DNA from: CAYTOJ01 sp964439415
GTDB lineage: Bacteria > Pseudomonadota > Alphaproteobacteria > Rickettsiales > CAZAGG01
Direction of reading: 5' to 3'
Assembly: GCA_964439415.1 (NCBI GenBank)
Contig: CAYTOJ010000011.1
Location: 1-25,744, forward strand
DNA: 25,744 nt
This document shows positions 16,332 to 24,864 of the stretch, in pieces. The stretch's first letter is position 1, and each line of letters begins with the position of its first letter. The notes under the pieces are model-generated. The model saw only the letters and a list, made by a program, of their open reading frames with translations. It had not been told where the DNA came from and did not search any database. Both the position numbers and the translations under genes were made by a program.

Positions 16332-17312
16332 ATGAAAACAATAGCTTTATTCCTCATTCTTGCACTGTCTCTGGGCGCTGCCCTTGTTACCTGGAAAATG
16401 GTGGCTAAGGAGAAGAAAGAAGTCGCCCCGGTGGTGCAAACCAAGGAGGTGGTGCGGGAAACTCCCGTAACTGAAGTGGCGGTTGCCCGTAATGATATTC
16501 CGATTGGTGCTGTAATTAAAGCTGATATGGTGGAATCCAGAGCCTGGCCAACTAATCTTATCCCTCAAGGCGACCTTTTTGTTGCCCGCGAGGGGATAGC
16601 GACGGAAGTAGTGGGCAGGGTGGCGCGTTCTTCGCTCCGCCGGGGGGAGCCAATCATAAAAACACTGCTTGCGAATCCGCTTGATCCAAGCTTTCTGGCC
16701 GCATCAATCAAGGATGGCATGCGGGCGGTTACTATTCAGATAGACGGCATAAGCGGTATAGCCGGTTTTGTTTATCCTGGCGATATAGTGGATGTGATGC
16801 TCACTCATAATATAAACCTGCCTGGTGGTGGCGATGTTAGTGCAGCCGGCATAATATCCAAAGAGCCTGTAAGTGTCTCTGAGGTTTTAGTGTCGGGTGT
16901 AAGGGTTATGGCTATAGATCAGCGTTTCCAGGTACATGCGGGCGACCCCCCTGTTCCAGGTTCTTCTGCAACATTGGAGGTCAGTGGTTATGATGCGCAG
17001 AAGCTGCGTCTGGCAGAAACGAAGGGTAAGTTATCGCTGGTACTGAGATCGCTCCGGCGTGATGATTCTAAAAAGGCTGATCCACTGCCAAGGCCTGTGG
17101 GTGTGGGCGATTTATCCAGAATTACGATGCCAAGTTTATTCCCAGCTTTATACGAAGGTGGTGATAAGGTTATGCCACGGGTAATACACCTTGATCCTGG
17201 TCAGGCTGAGTGGGATAGTATGCAGGTTCCGGATCAAAGCTTGCTCAATGCTGATTCTTCGGGAGTCGTTGTAGTAAGAGGCGTGCAAAGACAGGTTGAG
17301 GGAGCGAAGTGA
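16332..17312 (+). CDS. cpaB: Flp/Tad pilus assembly protein CpaB
   Basis: CpaB (RcpC) is a periplasmic, inner-membrane-anchored protein that works with the CpaC secretin in Flp/Tad pilus assembly. Residues 5-24 form a hydrophobic signal anchor (ALFLILALSLGAALVTW). A SAF domain follows at about 48-115 (VAVARNDIPIGAVIKADMV, then SSLRRGEPI). The RcpC region has GMRAVTIQID and FVYPGDIVDVMLTH. The C-terminal portion ends VVVVRGVQRQVEGAK. The length of 326 residues is a little above that of many relatives. The ATG at 16332 lacks a good Shine-Dalgarno but puts the signal anchor exactly at the N-terminus. Its stop overlaps the cpaC start by four bases (GTGA), so the two are translationally coupled. 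A CtrA-type box lies 43 bases upstream. Confidence 0.92.
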   Translation: MKTIALFLILALSLGAALVTWKMVAKEKKEVAPVVQTKEVVRETPVTEVAVARNDIPIGAVIKADMVESRAWPTNLIPQGDLFVAREGIATEVVGRVARSSLRRGEPIIKTLLANPLDPSFLAASIKDGMRAVTIQIDGISGIAGFVYPGDIVDVMLTHNINLPGGGDVSAAGIISKEPVSVSEVLVSGVRVMAIDQRFQVHAGDPPVPGSSATLEVSGYDAQKLRLAETKGKLSLVLRSLRRDDSKKADPLPRPVGVGDLSRITMPSLFPALYEGGDKVMPRVIHLDPGQAEWDSMQVPDQSLLNADSSGVVVVRGVQRQVEGAK

Positions 17313-18769
17313 TAAAAATGACAAAGAAAGCGGTAATAGTTAGCGTACTTTTTGGCGCTGTAGTTAATGCATTTGCGGTAAGTGCCGCTGATGCCGCTCT
17401 CCTGGTGGTTCCGCTCAACCGTTCTGTATTGGTGGAATCGCGGGAGAAGATGACTCAGGTCGCGATAGCAGATCCTAATATCGCGGATGCGGTGACGCAT
17501 GGTGATTCCAAGCTATCGGTTCTGGGCAAGAAACTGGGCAAGACGACTATAAGAATTTTCGGGGATGGCTATAAAGTTCTCAGGGAGTATGATGTAGAGG
17601 TTACATTTGATCTGCCCATAATCCGGCGCACCATAGGCGGTTTCTTTCCTGATGAGAAAATCGGTGTGGAGGTGATAAATAATAAACTGGCACTTACAGG
17701 TATTGTCAGTAGTGCTGAAGTTGCATCCAAAGCTGTTGAAATTGTCAGCCAGTATGTGGAGGATGATAAAGGCGCAGGTGCTCAAGGCGCTACGCAGGTG
17801 GCTACAGCGGGCGGCAGGCAGGAAAAGGTTGTGAACCTGTTGCAGGTGCGCTCCAACCAGCAGGTGATGCTGCGGGTAAAAATGGGTGAAATTCAGAGAA
17901 CCGCACTGCGCAACCTTGGCACTAATATGGAGGCGGGGGTTATAAGAAACAAATCCCGTTTCGATATCGGCGGTAAGAAAGACATGAATATAATAGAAAA
18001 CGGTTTGGACGGCAATCCTAATACCTCTCCTACGCGTAGTGCTGATTTCAGTACAATAGCCGGGGCTATTATTGCCGGGTCATTCTATCTGCAGGCCTCT
18101 CTGGAGGCATTGGAGACCAAAGGATTATTTAAAACACTTGCAGAGCCTAACCTTGTGGCGATGTCAGGCGAGAAGGCAGAATTTCTTGCTGGCGGTGAAT
18201 TCCCGATACCTATTGCCCAGCCAAATTCCGGTGGCACTGGCACAAGCATTACCATCCAGTTCAAGCAATATGGTATAGCGGTGCAGTTCACCCCTTATGT
18301 GCTGGCGGAGAACAGGATTAAACTGCTGGTGCAGCCTGAGGTTTCCGAACTTAGTGATGCGGGATCAATTAAAGTTGATAATATTACTATACCTGCGCTT
18401 ACATCACGCCGCGCAAAAACCACTGTTGAACTTGCTCCGGGAGAGAGTCTGATGATAGCGGGATTGCTGAGGGACAGCCTCCGTTCTAGTGTGCAGGACA
18501 TTCCTGGATTAAATGAACTGCCGATTATTGGTTCTATACTACGCAGTACCAATTTTGACAGGACTGAAACGGAATTGGTTATAACCGTTACACCGTACCT
18601 GGTGGATCCGGCGGTGGCTTCCGATTTAAAACTGCCTACGGATAACTTCAAGCCGGCTTCCGTTCTGGAAGGATTTTTCTATGGAGCCTTAAGCAGTATG
18701 GCGGGAGATCAGGTAAATAAATCCCAGCGCCCCACCATGGAAGGCGCAATCGGGTTTATGACAGAATAG
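17309..18769 (+). CDS. cpaC: Flp/Tad pilus outer-membrane secretin CpaC
   Basis: CpaC (RcpA) forms the outer-membrane channel for the Flp pilus. A signal peptide spans about residues 1-28 (cleavage near VSAADA). The N-terminal secretin-associated domain follows (VPLNRSVLVESREKMTQVAIADPNIAD in register, then LSVLGKKLGKTTI), then a BON-like segment near 105-155. The C-terminal secretin domain has AEPNLVAMSGEKAEFLAGGE, a glycine-rich gate (NSGGTGTSI), and RRAKTTVELAPGESLMIAGLL with IPGLNELPIIGSILRS. The 486 residues fit the family. The GTG at 17309 is chosen because GGGAG lies four bases upstream; an ATG at 17318 would leave 13 bases. It overlaps the cpaB stop and is followed closely by the cpaD-like gene. 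Confidence 0.93.
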   Translation: MIKMTKKAVIVSVLFGAVVNAFAVSAADAALLVVPLNRSVLVESREKMTQVAIADPNIADAVTHGDSKLSVLGKKLGKTTIRIFGDGYKVLREYDVEVTFDLPIIRRTIGGFFPDEKIGVEVINNKLALTGIVSSAEVASKAVEIVSQYVEDDKGAGAQGATQVATAGGRQEKVVNLLQVRSNQQVMLRVKMGEIQRTALRNLGTNMEAGVIRNKSRFDIGGKKDMNIIENGLDGNPNTSPTRSADFSTIAGAIIAGSFYLQASLEALETKGLFKTLAEPNLVAMSGEKAEFLAGGEFPIPIAQPNSGGTGTSITIQFKQYGIAVQFTPYVLAENRIKLLVQPEVSELSDAGSIKVDNITIPALTSRRAKTTVELAPGESLMIAGLLRDSLRSSVQDIPGLNELPIIGSILRSTNFDRTETELVITVTPYLVDPAVASDLKLPTDNFKPASVLEGFFYGALSSMAGDQVNKSQRPTMEGAIGFMTE

Positions 18770-18778
18770 GTGGTAGAT

Positions 18779-19354
18779 ATGAACAAAAAGATCCTTACAT
18801 TATTACTCTCCACTGCACTTGCAGCCTGCTCTACGCAGCATAAGGACGCGCATTTCTCAGCGATTGAACCTGAAAGTCTTTTGCAAACCTCCAAGGAAGT
18901 TCATAACTTTAATCTGGAGGGCGACTCTTCCATTAAAAGACTAAAGCAGTGGATTGGCGAAGATACCCCAACCTATGCGGAAGTGGCCTGCTCAGACATC
19001 AGCAAACTTTGCGTGCGTGCTAAAAAGCTTCTCAAGGCATATGGAGTGGCTGTAAGGCAACCTGAGGGCACTGTGAGCGCAGACATTAAACTGGTATATG
19101 ACCGCAACGTAGCCCTTGATTGTGACCAGACCTACCGTGATAGGCCGATAAATCCCTATAATTTCACATCCTCCAGCCTTGGTTGCTCGGTTTCAGCTAA
19201 TATGGTGCGAATGGTGAGTGACAGATCCGAGTTCTTTAACCCGGTAATGAGGGGGTATATGGATGCTAAGCGTGCGGCATACATATATGATACAAGCAAT
19301 CAGAAGCCTGTAAGCACCACTGATCTGCAAACGCTTAATCCAACTGGAAGATAG
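18779..19354 (+). CDS. cpaD: CpaD-like pilus assembly lipoprotein
   Basis: The 191-residue protein begins with a lipoprotein signal peptide ending LSTALAAC, so the mature protein would be lipid-anchored at Cys17. CpaD family features are visible: the segment PYNFTSSSLGCSVSANMVRMV followed by FFNP corresponds to the conserved Asn...GC...N..MV..P pattern of CpaD. The context (third gene after cpaB and cpaC) agrees. The ATG at 18779 has AGGTGG five bases upstream, which overlaps the cpaC stop. A GTG at 18770 is nine bases earlier but has no spacing for a ribosome site. The overall match to CpaD is weak outside that segment. The usual following genes cpaE, cpaF and tadBC are not here; the operon ends in a structured repeat. 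Confidence 0.75.
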   Translation: MNKKILTLLLSTALAACSTQHKDAHFSAIEPESLLQTSKEVHNFNLEGDSSIKRLKQWIGEDTPTYAEVACSDISKLCVRAKKLLKAYGVAVRQPEGTVSADIKLVYDRNVALDCDQTYRDRPINPYNFTSSSLGCSVSANMVRMVSDRSEFFNPVMRGYMDAKRAAYIYDTSNQKPVSTTDLQTLNPTGR

Positions 19355-19492
19355 AGCATTTCTTAGTGTGCTTTAACCATGTTTGAGAATGCTTGTGCGC
19401 TCCGGTTTTCAAAGAGTTGAATTCTCTACGTTATTCTGACGGTTGTTTTTTGTTAGGAGGGGTGGGTGTTGCATCCCTCAGTTATGCGCGTC
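19355..19492. other. Intergenic stretch after cpaD
   Basis: This and the following repeat make up the 366-bp gap between the converging cpaD and flgE. I see a CtrA-like half site (TTAACCATGTTTGAG near 19373) and an AGGAGG near 19456. The latter precedes only a 16-codon frame that runs into the repeat. Nothing here is supported as a gene. Confidence 0.3.
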
Positions 19493-19720
19493 TATACCTA
19501 CCGCACTCTTGAAGTGCGATAGGTATCTATATATGTAACTCCCCAGGTCTGCTTGCCTGGATGTACGTTGCTTGTCTCCCCCACCGCGAGCATAGGGGGA
19601 TTAAGGGGGGGGAATGTGTTGGTACTATGGAAAGAAGAAAGGTTCCCCCCCCTAGCCCCCCCCCGCAGGCGGTGGGGGAAACCGAGAGGCAGTACCAACA
19701 CCTGGGCAGTTACCTATATA
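19493..19720. repeat. 35-bp palindrome plus long nested inverted repeat
   Basis: A 35-bp palindrome copy (arms 19494-19507 and 19513-19526, one mismatch, loop CTTGA) is joined to a long inverted repeat. Its outer arms are GTAACTCCCCAGGT (19535-19548) and ACCTGGGCAGTTAC (19700-19713). A second pair is CCCCCACCGC (19578-19587) with GCGGTGGGGG (19669-19678). TGTTGGTACT (19617-19626) also pairs with AGTACCAACA (19691-19700), a helix that cannot form together with the second pair in a simple fold. The right end touches the flgE stop codon at 19721. It may serve as a two-way transcription end between cpaD and flgE. Confidence 0.8.
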
Positions 19721-21907
19721 TTAAAGCCTTGTCAGAGCATCCAGTAGCTCGTTGGACGTGGTAATTACTTTAGAACTCGCCTGATACGCCCGCTGGGCTA
19801 CTATCATATTGGTCAGTTCTGATGCAAGCTCCACATTAGACTGTTCCAGCGCACCGGATGCTATCTTGCCAACCCCGCTGCTGCCGGACTCGCGTAGGTT
19901 TACATCGCCTGAATCATCAGTCTGTGCGAAAACGTTACCGCTTTCTGTTCTAAGGCCGTTGGGATTAGAAAAATCCGCCAGAGGGAGTTTATACAACCGC
20001 TGGGTCTGACCATTGCTGTAACTTGCTATGACAAAGCCTTCAGGATTAATCGTAACACCTGTAAGTGAGCCTACCTGCGCGCCGTTTTGTGTGATGTAAG
20101 AAACGTTATAGGCTGCATCGAACTGGCTCAGGCCATCGGTAAGGCCAAATACCGTCTCCCCCGGTGTACCGAATGGTTTGCCTGCCGTACCCCAGTTTAT
20201 AGTCAGTGTGCTAGGTTCAGCACCATTCTGCCACAATGCGGTAAAACTGTTTTTAAGGCCGGGATCAATACTTTTAAGGCTGCCATCACCGTTGAAGTAT
20301 ATGTTGCCACGGGCAAGCTGGTCATCAATCAGGGTGGTTTGTATGTCGTTATCCTTGGATGCCCATACTTCCACCGCCCACTGGTTGGTTCCTACCTTAA
20401 GAAAACCCATGGTAAGGTCATGCCCTGTGCCTAGTGAATCATACACGCGGATATTACGGCTGAAGTGCGGTTTAATATCGCCATGCGCCATGTTGAGCGT
20501 TTGATATGAATCATCAGTGGTTGTGTATAACTGTGTCCTCTGCGGGTCATAAATAGGCCCCAGATATGAAGTTACCGGCGTATCATCCAGACGCGCCAGT
20601 CCCATTTCAGTCAGGATGTTTGGTGTGGCAGACGTATTTGCATCGTCAAATCTTATACCGATTAAAGGGTTTGCTGCGTTTATGGTGAGCTCCGCTGAAG
20701 TAAGGGGATTAGCAATTTCCGCCTTCAGGTCAGCAGTTTTGTTAAGTAATGTTGCTAATCCATCTATTGAAGCAAAGTTATTTATACCAGTAGGGGTGGT
20801 ATAAGTTGCCGCAACTAAGGATTCCCAGTCAACCACTGAACCACCACTGGTAAATGTCATGCTTTCATTAGCGTCTTTGGGAGCCATTACAATCCTGGCG
20901 GTGGCACCGCTGTTAACGATTCTGGCTTGCAGCCCTGAGGTGAGGTCAATAGCCTCGGCCAGGGTTTTCATGCTGTTAAATTCCCCTGAAGTAGTATTGG
21001 GGCTGGATTGTTTATAGGTGAAGGTGAATGTGCCAAGATTAGGCGTGGCTATGGTAAAGGTGCGGTCATCTGTATCTGCCCCCGTCAGGCTTGCAGGGTC
21101 TATAAAAGTACTGCTTTCCTGCGTTGCTCCAAGGCCAGTCCAGCTTGCCGGTACGGCTGAGGTTGAGAATCCCCCATACTGGTAAGTATAAACCAGGCCT
21201 TCACTGGTTGAAATCTGAAGCTCATCCCCCAGAATCATATTATTTGTTGAAGTACCATTCAAAGTAGTTGGCGCCAGAACCGAAGTTGAAGGCAGGGCGG
21301 TGTTTACATCCGAAACCATCTCCGCCGTTGCCCCTGCCCCTGTATAAAGGGCTTCACTGGCTTTTAAGTTCAAAGCCGCCTTAATGCTGGTGGTGGAAGT
21401 CGCCACGCCGCCGGAAGATTCCAGATTAACCGGCTGCAAACTGTCAAGGTCTGCGCTGGAAGTAGTATTTACGTTACCGGCAACGCCCGGGAGCCTGCCA
21501 TCCCTATCCAGTGGCCAGCCAAGCAGATAATAACCGTTGGCGTTTCTGTAATTTCCTTTGTTGTCAGGGCTGAAACTTCCGGCTCTGGTGAAATATATAT
21601 CAGAATCGGAACTGGCGTTACGCCCCACCGTGAAAAACCCGTTACCTGACACGGCTATATCGGTTGATGAATCAGTGGATTGTAGCAGCCCTTGCCTGTC
21701 AATCAACTGCTTATTGGAGCCGGATACACCACCAGGGCTGTACGTTCCGGTGGATGCCCCAGGATTCACCAGAGTTTTAAATACCGCGCTCGCCGCCTTG
21801 TACCCGGTAGTATTCATATTGGCTATGTTATCAGATACTATACCAATCGCCGTACCTTGCGCACGTAGCCCCGTTACGCCCGTGAATAATGCACCATATA
21901 AGCTCAT
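19721..21907 (-). CDS. flgE: Flagellar hook protein FlgE
   Basis: FlgE polymerises into the flagellar hook outside the cell. The N-terminus MSLYGALFTGVTGLRAQGTA with VSDNIANMNTTGYKA is the conserved flagellar rod/hook motif. The C-terminus NVELASELTNMIVAQRAYQASSKV in register with TSNELLDALTRL is the matching hook-type helix. The middle (about 90-640) is the variable surface domain, which includes a DTPVTSYLGPIYDP stretch and a conserved NMAHGDIKPHFSRNIRVYDSLG region. At 728 residues it is long compared with enteric FlgE (about 400), but long hooks are common in alphaproteobacteria. The ATG at 21907 has GAGG six bases upstream. It is the last gene of fliK-flgD-flgE, 19 bases after flgD, and the transcript probably begins at the sigma-54 promoter at 24760-24774. 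Confidence 0.95.
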   Translation of the reverse strand: MSLYGALFTGVTGLRAQGTAIGIVSDNIANMNTTGYKAASAVFKTLVNPGASTGTYSPGGVSGSNKQLIDRQGLLQSTDSSTDIAVSGNGFFTVGRNASSDSDIYFTRAGSFSPDNKGNYRNANGYYLLGWPLDRDGRLPGVAGNVNTTSSADLDSLQPVNLESSGGVATSTTSIKAALNLKASEALYTGAGATAEMVSDVNTALPSTSVLAPTTLNGTSTNNMILGDELQISTSEGLVYTYQYGGFSTSAVPASWTGLGATQESSTFIDPASLTGADTDDRTFTIATPNLGTFTFTYKQSSPNTTSGEFNSMKTLAEAIDLTSGLQARIVNSGATARIVMAPKDANESMTFTSGGSVVDWESLVAATYTTPTGINNFASIDGLATLLNKTADLKAEIANPLTSAELTINAANPLIGIRFDDANTSATPNILTEMGLARLDDTPVTSYLGPIYDPQRTQLYTTTDDSYQTLNMAHGDIKPHFSRNIRVYDSLGTGHDLTMGFLKVGTNQWAVEVWASKDNDIQTTLIDDQLARGNIYFNGDGSLKSIDPGLKNSFTALWQNGAEPSTLTINWGTAGKPFGTPGETVFGLTDGLSQFDAAYNVSYITQNGAQVGSLTGVTINPEGFVIASYSNGQTQRLYKLPLADFSNPNGLRTESGNVFAQTDDSGDVNLRESGSSGVGKIASGALEQSNVELASELTNMIVAQRAYQASSKVITTSNELLDALTRL

Positions 21908-21926
21908 TTTAAACCTCGTTAGTTAT

Positions 21927-22664
21927 CTAGTTTGTTGTTGTATGCCCGCTGGCCTGCGCCTGGAATTTTACTTTGTTCACATTATCAAGTGGAATCCTCG
22001 CACCGCCGACTATCAGCGAAATCGCACCAAGGCTTGAATCCACACCTTCAACCAGCCCGTCGCTGTAAAGTTTGGTCTGAACTGACTTGCCCGTATCATC
22101 AATTGCGGTCGCGATAATGTTATATGTGCCGCTTGGGGTGTCCTTGCCTGCATCGTCCTTCCCGTCCCAGGTGAATTTCTGGCGGCCTTCCGCCGGGGTT
22201 TCTATTATTTTCTTATGCACCGCATTGCCCTTGGAATCAGTTATAGTCAGCGTGAGATTCGCAGCTTTCCCTTGCAGTTCGTAGGAGAATGCCCCGCCTT
22301 TTCCTGCGTTATAAAGCTCCCCTGATTCCCCCTCTATCGTTGCACCGATATATGATAGTGCCGAAACCTTGCGTGACTGCTCCTGCAATGAAATAAGGGA
22401 TTCGAGATTCTTGTTGATTGAAACCTGCTGCTCCACCGCGCTCATTTGCGCAAGCTGATCAGTGAACTTCGCTGAGTCCACCGGGCTGGTTGGATCCTGA
22501 TTTTTGAGCTGCGTGGTAAGCAGCACCAGAAAATTATTCAGGTTGTCGCTGAAGCTCTTCAGACCAGCCTTGGATGCCAGTTCGCCATTAATAACACTGG
22601 CACTTTTAGGCTTGTTGGCCGCATTAATCGCGCTGACTTCCGTTGTATTTGCAATTACTGCCAT
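21927..22664 (-). CDS. flgD: Flagellar hook capping protein FlgD
   Basis: FlgD is the scaffold cap on which FlgE subunits assemble; it is exported by the flagellar type III apparatus. The diagnostic N-terminal segment FLVLLTTQLKNQDPTSPVD followed by KFTDQLAQMSAVEQQ spans about residues 45-82. A FLG/tudor-like domain follows, with the FlgD Ig-like core FTWDGKDDAGKDTPSGTYNI at about 163-182. The 245 residues are typical. The ATG at 22664 has AGGAG five bases upstream, and that site overlaps the fliK stop, so the two genes are tightly coupled. Confidence 0.95.
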   Translation of the reverse strand: MAVIANTTEVSAINAANKPKSASVINGELASKAGLKSFSDNLNNFLVLLTTQLKNQDPTSPVDSAKFTDQLAQMSAVEQQVSINKNLESLISLQEQSRKVSALSYIGATIEGESGELYNAGKGGAFSYELQGKAANLTLTITDSKGNAVHKKIIETPAEGRQKFTWDGKDDAGKDTPSGTYNIIATAIDDTGKSVQTKLYSDGLVEGVDSSLGAISLIVGGARIPLDNVNKVKFQAQASGHTTTN

Positions 22665-22672
22665 ATCCGCTC

Positions 22673-24711
22673 CTACACCACTATATTCAGTTCATCATTG
22701 GACATTTTTATAACCCGTGTAACTACCGCTTCTTCAGGCTCACCGCCTGATTGGCCGTATGCCTTGCCATAAAACGACGCTGGCTTGTTATCGTTCCCCG
22801 CGAATTGCTGGTTGCCATCGCCACGTAGATTAAAATTCAGCGATCCCATATCGGTTTTAATCCCTACATCCATCAGGGAGCGTTCAAGCTCACGCGCACC
22901 TTTCTGCATCATGGATAAAGTCTCGCGGTTATCTGCCATTATGGAGAGGCTGGTTTTGCCATCCGCGTTCATATCAATCTGCACATCAATCCGCCCCAGT
23001 TCCGGCGGATTCAGCTTAACGCTTACCTGACGCACTCCGTTTTCAGCCGCTGCGCGTACCTTCACCACCACCTGATCAATAGCTTCCCTGGCTAACGCTG
23101 CATTGGGTGCATCGGCCTTGGCGGCATTCAGTTTTGCCTCCACCGCTTTATGATCTCTGCCGCTGGCGATTCCGGTTATCGGTGCATCTGCGTTATCTGA
23201 TACCTGTGACTCTGGGCCCTCACTCTGCAACTCTGCATTGGCGGGGCTTGGTGCTATGTGTAGCTCCGGCGTATTATCAGCCTGATTAGCTTCAAAAGTT
23301 TTATCATCGTTAGACTGCGCGTCTATCTGCACATTTATTTCTACGGCGGTCTTGCCTTCTACTATCGCGGCTGGCACGCTGGCAGACCGGCTGGTATTAT
23401 CAGATGTCATCTGAGGAACTTCCCTGGCTTCTATTGCCACAGGCCTGGATAATAATTGCGCTAATTGGTAAGTGCCACTTTTCTGGGTATCTGTATTTTC
23501 AATATCCGTTATTTTAGCTGCGAGACTTTCCGCCCTCACTTCGCGGTAAGTTGATGCTATCTCTGCACGGGTGATTCCATGTTCAGCCAGGATATTACCT
23601 AGAGTTTCCCCATTAACTGTAGTGTTCAAGATAGTCTCAACCGCTTTAACTGTGGCAGTATCTGCGGGTTGAGCAGCTACAGATTCAGGGGTTTTATCTG
23701 CTGGAAGCTGGTTTACGGCAGTTTGCTGGATTTTATCAAAGGGTGCATTAACATTTGCAGGCAGCATCTGTTTTCCTGTAACAAGCTCACTGAATTTAAA
23801 TTCAGGTGTTTTTGCATTATTCAGGGTGCTCAAGTCCCCAGCCTCATTTAACGCACGGACTATACTAGCTTCTTCCGTAAATTCGGTTTTCTCACTGCCA
23901 GATTGTACAATCTGCAAAGCGGCAATCACCTCAGCCATTAATGCCTGCAGGGGATTGGAGTTGGCATTTATATCAGCATCCCCTTGCGCCTGACCTGTCA
24001 TTCTACTGGCTTCAGGCAGTGGAGCGGTTCCATCAGATTTATTCAGGCTCTGTAATAACCCGGCTATTATCTCGGNNNNNNNNNNNNNNNNNNNNNNNNN
24101 NNNNNNNNNNNNNNNNNNNNNNNNNNNNNNNNNNNNNNNNNNNNNNNNNNNNNNNNNNNNNNNNNNNNNNNNNNNTCCAGCCATACGCTGCGTATAACAG
24201 TTTCCTCAGCCTGTCCGCTCTCATCTTCAGGCAGCAAAGCTGCTTGATTATACCCGTCTGGTTTTTCGATACTCTTTTTCTGTAGCGTAGTGTTATCTGA
24301 TTCGCGGTTGCCAGCTTTATATTCAGTTGCTTCTTCAGTTTTCGTTGTATTATTAGTCTCCGGCTTCCCTGCGGCATCCGTTGCAACCTCTTTTATTACA
24401 GCCTCTTTTTTCTCGGCTTTAACATCGTTGATTCTTGCTGTTTGTGCCGCCTCTTTAGTATTTTCAGCCGCCGTGATTTTCTTCTCAAGCGTGGCTTCAG
24501 CGTTTGATTGTGGCGGGGATTCATCTGTGGTATTGTTAGATTTGAGCTGGGCTTTCTGTGGCTCTATCCGTTTTACCGCCGCGCTGAATAAATCCTTAAA
24601 TCCGCTTTTGCTTTGCTCCTCATCCAGTTTTGGTTTCGGGATGGCAAAAAAATCTGCCAGATTCCCTTGCCCGGATTCCAGCATTTTAAGCATATTTGCA
24701 TTTAACTTCAT
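22673..24711 (-). CDS. fliK: Flagellar hook-length control protein FliK (interrupted by an assembly gap)
   Basis: FliK is exported during hook growth, measures hook length and switches the export apparatus to filament substrates. The C-terminal Flg_hook domain is clear: VKVRAAAENGVRQVSVKLNPPELG, then RIDVQIDMNADGKTSLSIMA and ETLSMMQKGARELERSLMDVGI. The long N-terminal part is rich in Ala, Glu, Lys and Thr, as usual for the FliK ruler. A run of 100 Ns (24076-24175) splits the gene. The two sides read in different frames across the 100-base filler, which is expected if the true gap is another length. I therefore treat this as one gene, not a frameshift. The ATG at 24711 lies after a G-rich stretch that can serve as ribosome site. 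It is first in the operon and sits about 37 bases after the predicted sigma-54 start. Confidence 0.88.
24076..24175. other. Assembly gap of 100 Ns
   Basis: Exactly 100 undetermined bases lie inside fliK. The reading frame changes across the run, so the true length is not 100 bases. Repetitive coding sequence of the FliK ruler may have broken the assembly here. Confidence 0.98.
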
Positions 24712-24759
24712 CCCCACCCCCCTATTTTCCAAACAAAAAGTCTATGTGGGATTACATAT

Positions 24760-24774
24760 GCAAAGTTAGTGCCA
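24760..24774 (-). promoter_or_regulatory. Sigma-54 promoter of fliK-flgD-flgE
   Basis: On the minus strand TGGCAC (24774-24769), five bases, TTGC (24763-24760) fits the -24/-12 consensus TGGCAC-N5-TTGC exactly. Transcription would start near 24748, about 37 bases before the fliK ATG. Hook genes in Caulobacter and relatives use RpoN with the activator FlbD, so the site fits the genes it serves. Confidence 0.82.
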
Positions 24775-24864
24775 TTTGCTATGAAGCCGGGATTTTCTTA
24801 CTGATTTGCTTGAGCATTCGCCATAGACGTAGTAATGGATGATTTATAAACAGTGATTAGACAC

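Noticed and set aside
19456..19510. Tiny 16-codon ORF after AGGAGG
   Set aside because: Too short, the spacing is poor, and its end is encoded by the 35-bp palindrome.
24290..24769. A 159-codon open frame on the plus strand opposite fliK
   Set aside because: It mirrors the low-complexity Ala/Glu/Lys coding of fliK, has no ribosome site and would overlap the sigma-54 promoter; the fliK frame explains the sequence.
24740..24828. GTCTATG / CATAGAC inverted pair around the fliK-leuD promoter region
   Set aside because: A 7-bp match 75 bases apart is close to chance and fits no regulator that I can name.
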